From assembly GCF_019204025.1 (NCBI RefSeq), contig NZ_JAGSPB010000001.1:744001-808000 (forward strand): a stretch of DNA of 64,000 nt, given 5' to 3'. The notes beneath the pieces are model-generated. The model was not told where the DNA came from, searched no databases, and saw only the letters and a list, made by a program, of their open reading frames with translations. Each line of letters starts with the position of its first letter. The stretch's first letter is position 1. A program made the translations under genes and the position numbers. Of the stretch, positions 53,217 through 62,560 are shown piece by piece. This DNA comes from Erythrobacter ani (lineage in GTDB: Bacteria > Pseudomonadota > Alphaproteobacteria > Sphingomonadales > Sphingomonadaceae).

Positions 53217-54188
53217 TCAAAACGGGTAGCAATCGAGGTCAGCAGCGACGCTGATGTTTCCCGAATAGCTTTCTCCAATGGCAGCGCGGCTGTCATCGAT
53301 CCGGCTGAGCGACCGGTTCATATTGTGGGTAAGAACCAGCTGATCGGGTTCCATCACACCTGCCAGCTCTCCGATTTCAGAAGGGGTACGGTGCAGGCCG
53401 CGCGGCTGCCCCTGCTCACCGTTGATCACATGATGCGCGAACAGGATCGCTGGCCGGGTGGCCGCAAGGCGTTCAGCAAACAGGGTGCTCGCCGCGCTTT
53501 GATCGCCTGTGATCACAACGGACTTGCCGCCCGCTTCTATGACGTATCCCAGCGCGGGCACCACTCCGTGATTGACCGGGTGCGCCGTCACAGAGAAGTC
53601 GTCGGAGATATCGAGCACTGACGCTTCGCCGCTGCCGTCTGCCGTGGTAATGTCGCGCGCTCGCAGCAGCGGCTTGTTCTCCGTTCCGTCGAGATAACCG
53701 CCATTGTAGGCGAATGCGCCGCCTTCCTTGGACATCAACCGTTCGAGGAACTCGCTCGTGCCGGGAAACCGCGGCGCGGCATCCGGGCCGATGACGGGCA
53801 GCGGATCGGTACGCCCCTCGAACCCGCCCGAATTGAGAATGCCCGCGAGGTCTCCGGCATGATCCGCATGAAGATGGGTGAGGAGTATCGCATCGAGCGT
53901 GGCCAGATTGCCGCCCGCTTCGGCGAAACGCAGGAAACTGCCGGCGCCTGCGTCAATCAGCAGGCGCGGCTCCCCGTCGATCCAGAGCAGGTAAGATGTG
54001 CCCGCCCGGGCCGCTTCGGCAATCGGACCGCCGCTGCCCAGAACTTGCAAAGCTACACCTTCGGATGGGCATTCATCGGCCGCGAGCTGTGACGCCGCGA
54101 CGCTTTGATCGGCTGCGTCCGTCCCGTTGCACCCTGCCAACACCGCCGTGCTTGCAGCGAACATTCCCAACCAACCGGCAAATTGCAT
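53217..54188 (-). CDS. Metallo-beta-lactamase-fold lipoprotein
   Basis: A 323-residue lipoprotein (lipobox LAGC near residue 20) with an MBL domain. The metal motif is THLHADHAGD; later ligands appear in VNHGVVP, VITGDQ and FAHHVINGE. Family members are arylsulfatase- or phosphodiesterase-like hydrolases. The start at 54188 opens the signal peptide. It is transcribed in the same direction as the upstream acyltransferase, with a 56-base gap. Confidence 0.88.
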   Translation of the reverse strand: MQFAGWLGMFAASTAVLAGCNGTDAADQSVAASQLAADECPSEGVALQVLGSGGPIAEAARAGTSYLLWIDGEPRLLIDAGAGSFLRFAEAGGNLATLDAILLTHLHADHAGDLAGILNSGGFEGRTDPLPVIGPDAAPRFPGTSEFLERLMSKEGGAFAYNGGYLDGTENKPLLRARDITTADGSGEASVLDISDDFSVTAHPVNHGVVPALGYVIEAGGKSVVITGDQSAASTLFAERLAATRPAILFAHHVINGEQGQPRGLHRTPSEIGELAGVMEPDQLVLTHNMNRSLSRIDDSRAAIGESYSGNISVAADLDCYPF

Positions 54189-54244
54189 GCGTTCGCTCCC
54201 TCCTGGCCGAGCAGCATCTCGAATTGCTGCCCAAGGCATGAGCA

Positions 54245-55543
54245 TCACCTGATGGAAAAGCGTTTTTCTTGCAACACTCCGTTGAAAAGCAGCTCAAGCA
54301 AGGCTGTCCGCCGGATAATCGCGTCGATCGCCAGCGTTACCAGAAGTGTGACCATCACGATCGTGACGAATTCCAGATGGATCGGGAGATCGATCCGGAG
54401 GAAATACACACCGAGCCCGACGACGATCGGATAGTGAAAGAGATAGACATTGTAGGAGGCGCGGACGAAGTAATCGGTCACGGCGGAGCGGCGCGATATC
54501 ACTCCGCGCAAGACGTCGAGTACCAGGATCGATCCAAGGACACTAAACGGCCCAAGCACGATGTATTTCATGACACGTGCCGGCACCTCCGGTGTCATCC
54601 ATACGGACGCATAGACAGCGCCGCACACCGCCAAGAGAGCCCAAGCGGCCGCTGTCTTGCCGGACTTCATGATCGGTCTTCCGGCGAGGATGAGTCCGAT
54701 AATGAAATAGGGCGTGTATTCGAGCAGGGCTTCAAGCCGCACGGTCTCGTGCAGCCACCCGCCCAGTCCAAGCCGGGTTTCGCCGAAATAGAAAACGCCG
54801 TTCACGCCCAGCCGCCAGAGCGAAACCGCAACACCGGCCAAGAGGAAAAAGCCGAGAGTCGGTCTGATCGATTGGAGAAAGCCAAGTTTGCTGGACGCAT
54901 CCTCGCCCTGGCTGTCGCCCCGGCCTTTTAGCAAAGCCAGAACAGCTGCCAGAGCCGAACAGCCGATCAGCACCTGCAGGAACCAGAGGTGCCCTACCCA
55001 GTCTTTCCCCGGCGTCGACATGAGGGCGATCCACCGATCGAAAGCGCCCGGTGATGGGTCTATGTTTGCTTTGGCCAGCATGACTGCGGGGCCGATGAGC
55101 AAGGTCGCCGCGAGCAGGGGGAGCCCGAGGCGGAAGAACCTTTTGCGCAGCCATGCGCGCGGATCGCGCTGCTCGAGAACAATCGCGCTGAGCATGCCTG
55201 CAACACAGAAGAAAAGCGGCATGCGCACGCCGCTCGAAATGCCGCCGAAATAGCTATAGGCGACATGGCTGACATCCGACGAAACGAACCAGCTCGGGCC
55301 TGCCGCGTAGATCAGCGCCGCATGAAACGGGATGCCCAGGAGCATAGCGGCCGCTCTGATCGTGTCGAGGAAATGCAGTCTCGACCCGTCTGCCAGGCGC
55401 GCAGCGATTATGGCACCATCGGCGCCAGCTGCTCTGCCAGCGCCATGGCGACCGCCTGCATTCCGGAAGGTTTGCGGCTTGTTCAAGATGTTCCTGCGAT
55501 GACCATCAGGCGCAATCCTAGCGCCCGGCAGCAGGAGAATCAC
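54245..55543 (-). CDS. Acyltransferase family 3 (OpgC/OafA-like) membrane protein
   Basis: A protein of up to 432 residues with about ten hydrophobic segments. The motif RLHFLDTIRAAAMLLGIPFH is the typical N-terminus of this family, so the first 50 residues of the open frame may be non-coding. A TTG at 55486 with AGGAA upstream is a reasonable alternative start (413 residues). Such proteins acylate cell-surface glycans or glucans in the inner membrane. Confidence 0.85.
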   Translation of the reverse strand: MILLLPGARIAPDGHRRNILNKPQTFRNAGGRHGAGRAAGADGAIIAARLADGSRLHFLDTIRAAAMLLGIPFHAALIYAAGPSWFVSSDVSHVAYSYFGGISSGVRMPLFFCVAGMLSAIVLEQRDPRAWLRKRFFRLGLPLLAATLLIGPAVMLAKANIDPSPGAFDRWIALMSTPGKDWVGHLWFLQVLIGCSALAAVLALLKGRGDSQGEDASSKLGFLQSIRPTLGFFLLAGVAVSLWRLGVNGVFYFGETRLGLGGWLHETVRLEALLEYTPYFIIGLILAGRPIMKSGKTAAAWALLAVCGAVYASVWMTPEVPARVMKYIVLGPFSVLGSILVLDVLRGVISRRSAVTDYFVRASYNVYLFHYPIVVGLGVYFLRIDLPIHLEFVTIVMVTLLVTLAIDAIIRRTALLELLFNGVLQEKRFSIR

Positions 55544-55569
55544 ATGCGATTTGGCAGTAATACCTTGAT

Positions 55570-56520
55570 TTATTGAGTGCCCGTGAGCTGGACGAACACG
55601 TCTTCGAGATCGGCTTCCCGCGTGGTGACATCCTCGATCGTCAACCCTTGGTCCTGAAGGATGGCGAGCACCTGCCCCGCGCTCAGTCTATCCTTGTCGT
55701 AGGTCACCTCGAGAGCGCGGTCGTCCAGCCGTTCGACCTTGGTGAAGGTCTCGTGAGCGGGCGTGACGGCAATATCGGCCTCGGTTTCCACCCGGACGAT
55801 CTTCTCACGCGCCATCTCGATCAGTTCGCGGGTCGGCTTGTTCGCGATCAGCTCGCCGTGATTGATGATCGCGATCCGATCGCACAGTTCCTCGGCCTCT
55901 TCGAGGTAATGCGTTGTCAGCACCACCGTCACGCCCTCGCGGTTCATCTCGGTGACCAGCTCCCACAACTGGCGGCGCAATTCGACATCGACGCCTGCGG
56001 TGGGTTCATCGAGGACGAGGATCGGCGGCGAATGGACCATCGCCTTGGCCACCAGCAGCCGACGCTTCATCCCGCCCGACAATGTGCGGGCATAGGCGTT
56101 GCGCTTATCGGCAAGGCGCACGGCGGCGAGCAATTCTTCACTGCGTCGATCTTTGCCCGGAATGCCGTAAAACCCGCCTTGGTTTTCAAGCACTTCGTAT
56201 GGCGTGAAAAACGGATCGAACACGATTTCCTGCGGGACGATGCCAATCGCGCGGCTCGCATTGCGCCGCTGGGTATCGATGTCAAAGCCCCATATCTCCG
56301 CCGATCCGCCCGTCTTGTTCACCAATCCGGCCAGAATGTTGATGAGCGTCGATTTGCCTGCGCCATTTGGACCCAGAAGTCCGAAAATCGAGCCTTCGGG
56401 AACATCGAAGCTCACACCATTGAGCGCCAGCTTTCCTTCCGCCTCTTCGCCCTTGGCGCCCTTCGGCGCGGCATAGCGTTTGACGAGGTTGTTGATGCGG
56501 ATTGCGGGCGGTGTCGGCAT
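55570..56520 (-). CDS. ABC transporter ATP-binding protein (ABC-2 exporter type)
   Basis: A 316-residue ATPase with Walker A LLGPNGAGKST, signature TLSGGMKRR, Walker B ILVLDEPTAGVD and switch His TTHYLEE. A C-terminal extension of about 70 residues resembles the regulatory part of ABC-2 exporters such as those for drugs or surface polymers. No permease gene is adjacent; it may lie elsewhere. Confidence 0.92.
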   Translation of the reverse strand: MPTPPAIRINNLVKRYAAPKGAKGEEAEGKLALNGVSFDVPEGSIFGLLGPNGAGKSTLINILAGLVNKTGGSAEIWGFDIDTQRRNASRAIGIVPQEIVFDPFFTPYEVLENQGGFYGIPGKDRRSEELLAAVRLADKRNAYARTLSGGMKRRLLVAKAMVHSPPILVLDEPTAGVDVELRRQLWELVTEMNREGVTVVLTTHYLEEAEELCDRIAIINHGELIANKPTRELIEMAREKIVRVETEADIAVTPAHETFTKVERLDDRALEVTYDKDRLSAGQVLAILQDQGLTIEDVTTREADLEDVFVQLTGTQ

Positions 56521-56599
56521 GATTGCCGCCCTAGGATGGGAGGCGATTTAGCGCAAACAGCAATTGAATTCGGCCGCGCTCGCGATTATCCGCCTCCCT

Positions 56600-56860
56600 A
56601 TGAACATACCTCCTCCCGAAGTGCTGATGGTCGAAACCAGACGTGTGAGCTGCGACGGTGCGAGTGGCATTCGCGGCGGCAAGGATTATCGTCCCGCCGC
56701 GCTCGGCCATCCGCGCATCTATCTGGAGATCGACGAACACGGATATGTCGATTGCGGATATTGCGACCGCCGGTTCGTGTTGAAAGGCGGTCCAGCCGAC
56801 GGTGTCGACCAGTCGCAGCTACCCGATATCTCCGAGGGCGCAGATCCCGGCCACCGTTGA
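56600..56860 (+). CDS. Zinc-finger CHCC domain protein
   Basis: An 86-residue protein with a Cys/His/Cys/Cys zinc-site set (VSCDG, GHPR, DCGYCD). This zf-CHCC domain is the alphaproteobacterial counterpart of the complex I subunit NDUFS6. The ATG at 56600 gives the typical N-terminus. It is divergent from the ABC ATPase gene. Confidence 0.88.
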   Translation: MNIPPPEVLMVETRRVSCDGASGIRGGKDYRPAALGHPRIYLEIDEHGYVDCGYCDRRFVLKGGPADGVDQSQLPDISEGADPGHR

Positions 56861-56953
56861 TCCGGCGCACGGCCGAACGGGCACGCGCCACCGGTCAGCG
56901 TGCATTAAGGCGCGAATTGGTGTATCATCTGAGTCAGACTCAAGGAGAATGCC

Positions 56954-57430
56954 ATGCCCCGCACACGCTTCCTTCCCAAAACCCCGATCGCATCTGCTTG
57001 CGCAGGCACCGCTGCAGCGCTCGCCATGATCGCCAGCGCTCCCGCCGCGGCAGACGAGCCGGTCGAGACCGAAACGCAGGTTGAAGAATTGAGCAAGGGT
57101 GAGAAAAAACTCGCGAAATTGCTCGAAGGGCGCGTGGCGGGTGAGCCTGTGAACTGCATCCGCAACCGCTTGAACAGTCCGCTGCGCACCATCGAAAACA
57201 CGGCCTATGTCTATGGCCGCGGCAAGACGATCTATGTTCAGCGCACGCGGAATCCCGAACAGATCGACCGCAGCGACGTCATCATTTCGCAGCAATTCAA
57301 CGGAACCCGGCTCTGCCGGCTCGATACCGCAACCACGGTCGACCGTCTGACCGGATTTTTCTCCGGCGCGGTGTTTTTCGAGGATTTCATCCCGTACACA
57401 CGGGTCGAGCAGGCTGACGAGGCCAGCTAG
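56954..57430 (+). CDS. Exported protein of unknown function
   Basis: A 158-residue protein with a signal peptide (cleavage near APAAADE) and a mature domain with two cysteines (VNCIRNRL and TRLCRL). Similar proteins are common in sphingomonads but without assigned function. An AAGGAGA ribosome site precedes the start. A disulfide between the two cysteines is likely. Confidence 0.85.
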   Translation: MPRTRFLPKTPIASACAGTAAALAMIASAPAAADEPVETETQVEELSKGEKKLAKLLEGRVAGEPVNCIRNRLNSPLRTIENTAYVYGRGKTIYVQRTRNPEQIDRSDVIISQQFNGTRLCRLDTATTVDRLTGFFSGAVFFEDFIPYTRVEQADEAS

Positions 57431-57453
57431 GCACACTGGCCCCGCCTGCTCTC

Positions 57454-58026
57454 TCACCAGCTGATGCCGACGCTTTCCATCTGCGCGGCTGATTTTGCGG
57501 CGAGATGGTTCTGCGTCCGATTCGGTTCGGGCGTGACTTCTGTTCGCGCAGGCAAGCTTTCGAAGTCGCTCCTTTGCCCGAGCGGAGCAGCTTCTGCGTC
57601 CAATTTCCGGATCGAGCTACGGTAACGCTCGATCACCTGCGCCTGGGCTTCGCCTGATGCGACTTCATTCCACTCCCAGAGGGGCCACGTATCGCTTCGG
57701 CTACGCGAACGGGTGCGTGGCGTCCGCATTTTGCGATGCATCTCATCAAGGCCGGGCAAATCCGATGCCAAGTGTGAACTGGCTTTAGGATTTCGCTGTA
57801 TATTCCCGTAACCGGAAAGCGGTAAGCGCGCCGCCCGCGTTGTTGATGCGACTTTCGAGACTTTCTGTAATATCAGTGTCGAGCCGTCCGAAAGCTGGTC
57901 CGCTTCGATAGCCTCCAGTTGCTTTCCCATGCGCCAGGTTCCGTAGATTTCGCCTGACAAGCAGCTCAAGATATTCACCCCTGCAAACAGCAAGAGCCAC
58001 ATTTCGAGCGATAAATTCTGTACCAT
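57454..58026 (-). CDS. Hypothetical membrane-anchored protein
   Basis: 190 residues from the ATG at 58026, preceded by GGGAG. One hydrophobic segment at residues 5-25 (LEMWLLLFAGVNILSCLSG) is followed by a long polar region rich in Arg and Ser with no recognised domain. I am moderately sure that this is a real gene. The upstream 194 bp to the nitronate monooxygenase stop hold no gene. Confidence 0.55.
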   Translation of the reverse strand: MVQNLSLEMWLLLFAGVNILSCLSGEIYGTWRMGKQLEAIEADQLSDGSTLILQKVSKVASTTRAARLPLSGYGNIQRNPKASSHLASDLPGLDEMHRKMRTPRTRSRSRSDTWPLWEWNEVASGEAQAQVIERYRSSIRKLDAEAAPLGQRSDFESLPARTEVTPEPNRTQNHLAAKSAAQMESVGISW

Positions 58027-58220
58027 AAAGCTCCCTCCCCGGCCCACGCGCACGTGTCCGAATTTCAGTCCCCAAATCGATCCCTACACCCGGAGGGCAG
58101 TCCGTATGACGGCGGCTGTCCGGGTTCGAGAAAACTAGGGAGGGCCGGCCTAAAGAGGTCTTGATACCCTGATAGGTAGAACCACCATGTTGGCGCGGTT
58201 TTACCGAGGGAAGTCCGGTG

Positions 58221-59195
58221 TTAACCTTTCGACATGGCGGTCATTCGTCCAAGGATTTCCTCGGCTTGGCTCATAATATTGTCGATCAATTCCTGGCAGG
58301 TGGGAATGTCGTTGATGAGGCCTGCGACCATGCCGCAGCTCCACGCGCCCTTGTCCATATTGCCTTCCATCATGATCGACGGGTAGACGCCGGCGACCTC
58401 GGGCAGGATGTCCTGGATCGTGATTGCATCGCCCAGCTCTTTCTCCTTTTCGAGCAGACGGTCGACCGCCTCGTTGTGAAGCACCCTTTCGGTGTTTCGC
58501 AGCGGGCGCATCACGAGGCGCGTGTCGAGCTCGGACGCCTCGACGATCGCCTTCTTCACATTCTCATGAACCGGCGCTTCCTTCGTTGCGATGAAGCGAG
58601 TTCCCATGTTCATCCCCTGCGCGCCCATGGCCAGGCTCGCCACGAGGCTACGCCCGTCAGCCATTCCGCCGCTGGAGACGAACGGAATTTCCAGCTCATC
58701 GGCAGCGCGGGGCAGCAGGATGAAGTTGGGAATGTCGTCCTCACCGGGATGGCCGCCGCATTCGAAGCCGTCCACGCTAACCGCGTCACAGCCGATTTCC
58801 TGCGCTTTCAGGGAATGCCGCACACTGGTGCATTTGTGGATCACCTTGATCCCGGCATCTTTCAGCGGGCCGAGCAGCTCGACCGGATTGCGTCCGGCAG
58901 TCTCGACCACTTTCACGCCGCCGTCGATCACCGCCTTCACGAGGCCCGGGTAATCGGGCGGCGTCAGTGTCGGCAGGATCGTGAGGTTCACACCGAACGG
59001 CTTATCCGTCATGTCGTGGCATCGCGCGATTTCGTTCGCGAGCTTTTCGGGCGTGCCTTGAGTCAGGCCGGTGATTATGCCCAGTCCGCCCGCATTGGAA
59101 ACCGCCGCCGCCATTTCGGCAAAGCCGACATAATGCATGCCGCCCTGGATGATGGGATGCTGGATGCCGAACATTTCAGTGATGGCGGTTTTCAT
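58221..59195 (-). CDS. Nitronate monooxygenase
   Basis: A 324-residue FMN-dependent TIM-barrel enzyme. The features HPIIQGGMHYVG, DGFECGGHPGEDD (with the catalytic His) and the FMN-binding VSSGGMADGRS and GAQGMNMGTRF are typical of the nitronate monooxygenase/enoyl-reductase-like group. It detoxifies propionate 3-nitronate or related compounds; some relatives are fatty-acid reductases. It stands alone. Confidence 0.93.
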   Translation of the reverse strand: MKTAITEMFGIQHPIIQGGMHYVGFAEMAAAVSNAGGLGIITGLTQGTPEKLANEIARCHDMTDKPFGVNLTILPTLTPPDYPGLVKAVIDGGVKVVETAGRNPVELLGPLKDAGIKVIHKCTSVRHSLKAQEIGCDAVSVDGFECGGHPGEDDIPNFILLPRAADELEIPFVSSGGMADGRSLVASLAMGAQGMNMGTRFIATKEAPVHENVKKAIVEASELDTRLVMRPLRNTERVLHNEAVDRLLEKEKELGDAITIQDILPEVAGVYPSIMMEGNMDKGAWSCGMVAGLINDIPTCQELIDNIMSQAEEILGRMTAMSKG

Positions 59196-59305
59196 GTCTT
59201 CTGATCTCCCGTGAGTGGCTTTTCAGGCGGGAGAGAAGCGGAGAATGGCTGGCCTTGCAAGCTCGGTTTTGAGGGGGGCGGAAACCGTAGCGTCAGCAGG
59301 GCGAC

Positions 59306-60139
59306 TTACCCCGCCGTCTTCCCCGGCTTCAGCAATGTCAGCACGATCCCTCCGATAATTGCGGCGGCGCCGACGGCCAATCGCAAGGTGAGCGGCTCGG
59401 ATAGCAGCGCCGCAGCGCCGAGTGCGGCCATCACCGGGGTGGCAAGCTGAACTGTCGCCACTGTCCCGAGGCCCAGGCGGGGCGTCACCTTGTACCAGAG
59501 CACATACCCCAGCCCGGATGTCACCGCGCCGGATGTCAAGGCGAGAAGCACACCATGCCAGCTCGGCATCCCGCTATCGAACCACAGCATCGGCAGGACC
59601 AAGGGTGTTGCGAGCAGAAAATTGCGCGCCGTGCTGCCGGTAGCATCACCGCTGGATCGGCCGATGAGTGTGTAAGTGCCCCACGCAATCCCAGCGACAG
59701 CCATGAGCGCTGCGGCGGTGAAGTTCGTCTCCTCGCCTCCCGGTGCGAGCAACACGAACAGACCGGCAGAGGCGAGCATAAGGCCAAGCCATCCCGGCAT
59801 ACTCAGACTTTCCCCGCGGAAATAACCGGCGGCGATGATCGTCGCCTGGACACATGCAAACAGGATGAGAGCACCCACCCCCGCACCGAGGCTGAGATAG
59901 GCGAGAGAGAATCCGGCGACGTAAATGGCGAGCGATACCGCTCCGGGCGCGTCTTTCAGGCCGGGCCTGGTGCCGATCAATGGCAGGAGAACGATCGCGC
60001 CTGCGGCAAGGCGGATCGCCGAATAAGCCCCTGCCTCGATCGCTCCATCGGCAAGGGCTGCCCGCGCGAGCAGAGAATTACCGGCAAATGCCATTATCGC
60101 AAATGTCGCAAGGGTCAAGGTGAGGGGGGCGCCCCGCAT
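59306..60139 (-). CDS. EamA/DMT family transporter
   Basis: A 277-residue membrane protein with ten hydrophobic segments in two EamA repeats (MAFAGNSLLARAALADG... and ...VLWYKVTPRLGLGTVATVQLA). It likely exports a metabolite. It ends 111 bases before the nitronate monooxygenase start and begins 55 bases after the nth stop, all in one direction. Confidence 0.92.
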   Translation of the reverse strand: MRGAPLTLTLATFAIMAFAGNSLLARAALADGAIEAGAYSAIRLAAGAIVLLPLIGTRPGLKDAPGAVSLAIYVAGFSLAYLSLGAGVGALILFACVQATIIAAGYFRGESLSMPGWLGLMLASAGLFVLLAPGGEETNFTAAALMAVAGIAWGTYTLIGRSSGDATGSTARNFLLATPLVLPMLWFDSGMPSWHGVLLALTSGAVTSGLGYVLWYKVTPRLGLGTVATVQLATPVMAALGAAALLSEPLTLRLAVGAAAIIGGIVLTLLKPGKTAG

Positions 60140-60193
60140 CGGGTTTCTCCTGAACAGGACTGCGTGCTTCGCGCAGATCCTTGCGAAAGTTAC

Positions 60194-60865
60194 CTAGCTG
60201 GCCGGATTGCCTTTTGCATCTCGCGTTATCGGGCCGGTCTCGCACAGGTCGCTCACGACGCAGATTTCGCATTTGGGAATACGCGCCCGGCACACTTTCT
60301 TCCCGAACTGGATCAGCCAGAAATGCCCGTCGCGCAGTGCCCATTCGGGGCTCCGCTCTTCGAGTTGCGCGGCGGTCTTTTCCGCAGTCTTGGCCTCTGT
60401 CAGTCCGATCCGGTTGCAGACCCGGTGCACATGGGTATCGACCGCGATCACGTCTTCGCCGAAAGTAAAACTCATCACGATGTCCGCACATTTGCGGCCG
60501 ATCCCCGGCAGGCTCATCAATCCTTCGCGAGTGTCCGGGACCACGCCGCCATGGTCATCGAGCAATGCCGTGCAGAACTTGCGGATATTCCTCGTCTTGT
60601 TGTTGTAGAGCCCGCATGGCTTGATCGCCTGCGCTATCGCCTCGTCGTCGAGCGCCAGCATGTCTTTCGGGGTCTTCGCAAGCTTGAAGAGAGCCCTGGT
60701 CGCCGCCGCCGTATTGCGATCCAGCGATTGGGCGGAGAGCATGCAGGAAATGCAGGAGCGGAATGCGTCTGGCTGGCCCTTGGGGCCCTTCGCATTTTTC
60801 GTGCGGCCCGGCATCGCGTCAGACAATTTGCAATAGACTTCCTCGATCTGCTGTTCGCTGAGCAT
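60194..60865 (-). CDS. nth: Endonuclease III
   Basis: A 223-residue HhH-GPD DNA glycosylase/AP lyase that removes oxidised pyrimidines. The helix-hairpin-helix LPGIGRKCADIVM with the catalytic Lys, the VDTHVHR aspartate and the [4Fe-4S] motif C-x6-C-x2-C-x5-C (CRARIPKCEICVVSDLC) are complete. A divergent paralogue lies six bases upstream. Confidence 0.95.
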   Translation of the reverse strand: MLSEQQIEEVYCKLSDAMPGRTKNAKGPKGQPDAFRSCISCMLSAQSLDRNTAAATRALFKLAKTPKDMLALDDEAIAQAIKPCGLYNNKTRNIRKFCTALLDDHGGVVPDTREGLMSLPGIGRKCADIVMSFTFGEDVIAVDTHVHRVCNRIGLTEAKTAEKTAAQLEERSPEWALRDGHFWLIQFGKKVCRARIPKCEICVVSDLCETGPITRDAKGNPAS

Positions 60866-60871
60866 AGGTAT

Positions 60872-61585
60872 TCAGCGAACGGCCTCCTTGCCGGTTCCCG
60901 TCGCGCAATCGGGGCGCACGGGGCATTCTTCGCAATGCGGTTTGCGGGGGCGACAATAGGTCTGGCCAAGCTTTTTCAGCAACAGGTGATGTTCGTCCAT
61001 ATCCTCCGCAGTCCACTCCTGCGGAAGGACCGGCATCAGCGCATCATAGGTACGCGCGGTATCCGCCTTGGCCGGCACGATCCCCATGCGCTGCATAATG
61101 CGCCGATGATGCCCGTCGATCACCATCGCGCGGCGGTTGAATACGCTCGTATTCATCACTCCGGCGGCGATCTTGCGCGCGACACCTGGCAGGGTTTCGA
61201 GCCATGCGATCGCATCGGCCGTTTCGAGATTGGACAGGTGGCGCAAATCCACGCTGCCGCGCAGTTCGATGATACGGTTCAGGCAGTCTTTCAAACGCGT
61301 CGCCGCGACGCTCGGGAAAGTCTGGCGTATCAGGCGCGCCTTTAGCTCTTCAACCGGTAGCGCAGCCACGGTCTCCCACGATTCGTAGTCGGCGAGCAGC
61401 GCATCCGTCGAAGCATTGGACGCCGCCGTCCTGGTCTGCGCGCCGATCACGCCGTGAACCAGAACCCATTCGGGCGACCTGCGCTTGTCGCCAGGGCGGA
61501 TGATCCGTCCGAACCGCTCGATCAGCGCCGCCTGCGCTATGCGCAGTGTCTCGGTGCGGGGATCGGAGCCGAGGGGAAGTTGCAT
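60872..61585 (-). CDS. Endonuclease III-like protein (second paralogue)
   Basis: A 237-residue HhH-GPD protein. Its motifs are LPGVARKIAAGVM with Lys, VIDGHHRR with Asp, and the same Cys spacing CRPRKPHCEECPVRPDC. All catalytic residues are kept, but the overall sequence differs from the canonical nth gene next to it. The ATG at 61585 lies in the TGATG overlap with the upstream serine hydrolase stop, so it is translated with that gene. The substrate lesion may differ from that of Nth. Confidence 0.9.
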   Translation of the reverse strand: MQLPLGSDPRTETLRIAQAALIERFGRIIRPGDKRRSPEWVLVHGVIGAQTRTAASNASTDALLADYESWETVAALPVEELKARLIRQTFPSVAATRLKDCLNRIIELRGSVDLRHLSNLETADAIAWLETLPGVARKIAAGVMNTSVFNRRAMVIDGHHRRIMQRMGIVPAKADTARTYDALMPVLPQEWTAEDMDEHHLLLKKLGQTYCRPRKPHCEECPVRPDCATGTGKEAVR

Positions 61586-62553
61586 CAGCGCGTGCGGCGC
61601 TCCATCCATTCGGTGCGGGCCGCCTGAATGCTTTCATTCGATCCGCTGGCGGTCATCGCCGCAAAGCCGGTATCGGTCGAAGGATCATAGGTGACGACCG
61701 ATTTGTAGGCACCGTTGCTTCCGCTCTGCCAGCTGAGCAACTGCCCGGCGCTCGTTTGAAGAAACCGGCCGCCGAGGGTGTAGCCTTCTTCAGGCGCCGT
61801 GATGGTCGTCAACTGCTCGAGCGAACCGGCAGTCAGCCCGCCCTTGTGGGGAAACCGTGCCAAGGCGATGAGGTCGCGCGGCGTGCTGGCAAGACCGCCC
61901 GCGCATGTAAGGAACCCCGGCAGTGGGCGCGGCGGCGACGCAGGGGTCTGGGCACCCGGCCCAATTTGCCTGACGAAGACGCGGCTGTCCCCCAGACCTG
62001 CGGGCTGGATGACCAACTCATCCATGACCGAGGCGATCGGGCGGTCCGTTTGCTTCTCGATGACGGCCTGGACGACCACCCAATTGACGAGATCGTAAGA
62101 CCACCGGCTCCCGGAGGCGCCATTCAGATCGCCGGTCGCATACCGTTCAACGGCGGTCGCGGCATCCGGCGTCGACATGACCGCTTGCGGATCCGCCTGA
62201 AGCGCGGGCAGCAAGCCGTCGGAAATTGCACTGCGACTGGCGAGCACATCTCGCAATTTGATCGGAGCGATGGCGGTGTCGGCAAATCGCGGCAGCAATT
62301 GGCCTATCGTGTCGTCGATGGACAAGACGCCTCGATCCGCGAGACGCAGCGCCGCCAGTGTGCAAACGAACTTGCCGATCGACCCGGCCTCGTAAAGCGC
62401 ACCCGGCTCGTCCTCGCCCGCGATATCGCTCGTGATCTGACCGTTGCTGTCCAGCTCGGCGTAAGCAAACGATCCCGCGAGCGATGGTGCTGACAAAGCG
62501 ATCACGCAGGCAGCAACACCCAATTTCGCGATTTTCGACGAGCGGCAAAACAT
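61585..62553 (-). CDS. Serine hydrolase (beta-lactamase-like), atypical
   Basis: A 322-residue exported protein with a signal peptide and a beta-lactamase fold. The SxxK motif is present (EAGSIGKF). The usual Tyr-x-Asn motif is replaced by Tyr-Asp-Leu (WSYDLVNW), so the catalytic set is incomplete by the standard pattern. It lies seven bases after the guaA stop and is coupled to the endonuclease III paralogue. Confidence 0.85.
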   Translation of the reverse strand: MFCRSSKIAKLGVAACVIALSAPSLAGSFAYAELDSNGQITSDIAGEDEPGALYEAGSIGKFVCTLAALRLADRGVLSIDDTIGQLLPRFADTAIAPIKLRDVLASRSAISDGLLPALQADPQAVMSTPDAATAVERYATGDLNGASGSRWSYDLVNWVVVQAVIEKQTDRPIASVMDELVIQPAGLGDSRVFVRQIGPGAQTPASPPRPLPGFLTCAGGLASTPRDLIALARFPHKGGLTAGSLEQLTTITAPEEGYTLGGRFLQTSAGQLLSWQSGSNGAYKSVVTYDPSTDTGFAAMTASGSNESIQAARTEWMERRTR

Positions 62554-62560
62554 GCTCGCC

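Noticed and set aside
55573-57084. A 503-codon plus-strand frame
   Set aside because: It is antisense to the ABC ATPase and runs through the zinc-finger gene in another frame.
59555-61345. A 596-codon plus-strand frame
   Set aside because: It is antisense to the EamA transporter and both endonuclease III genes, which have intact motifs. The frame is a shadow.
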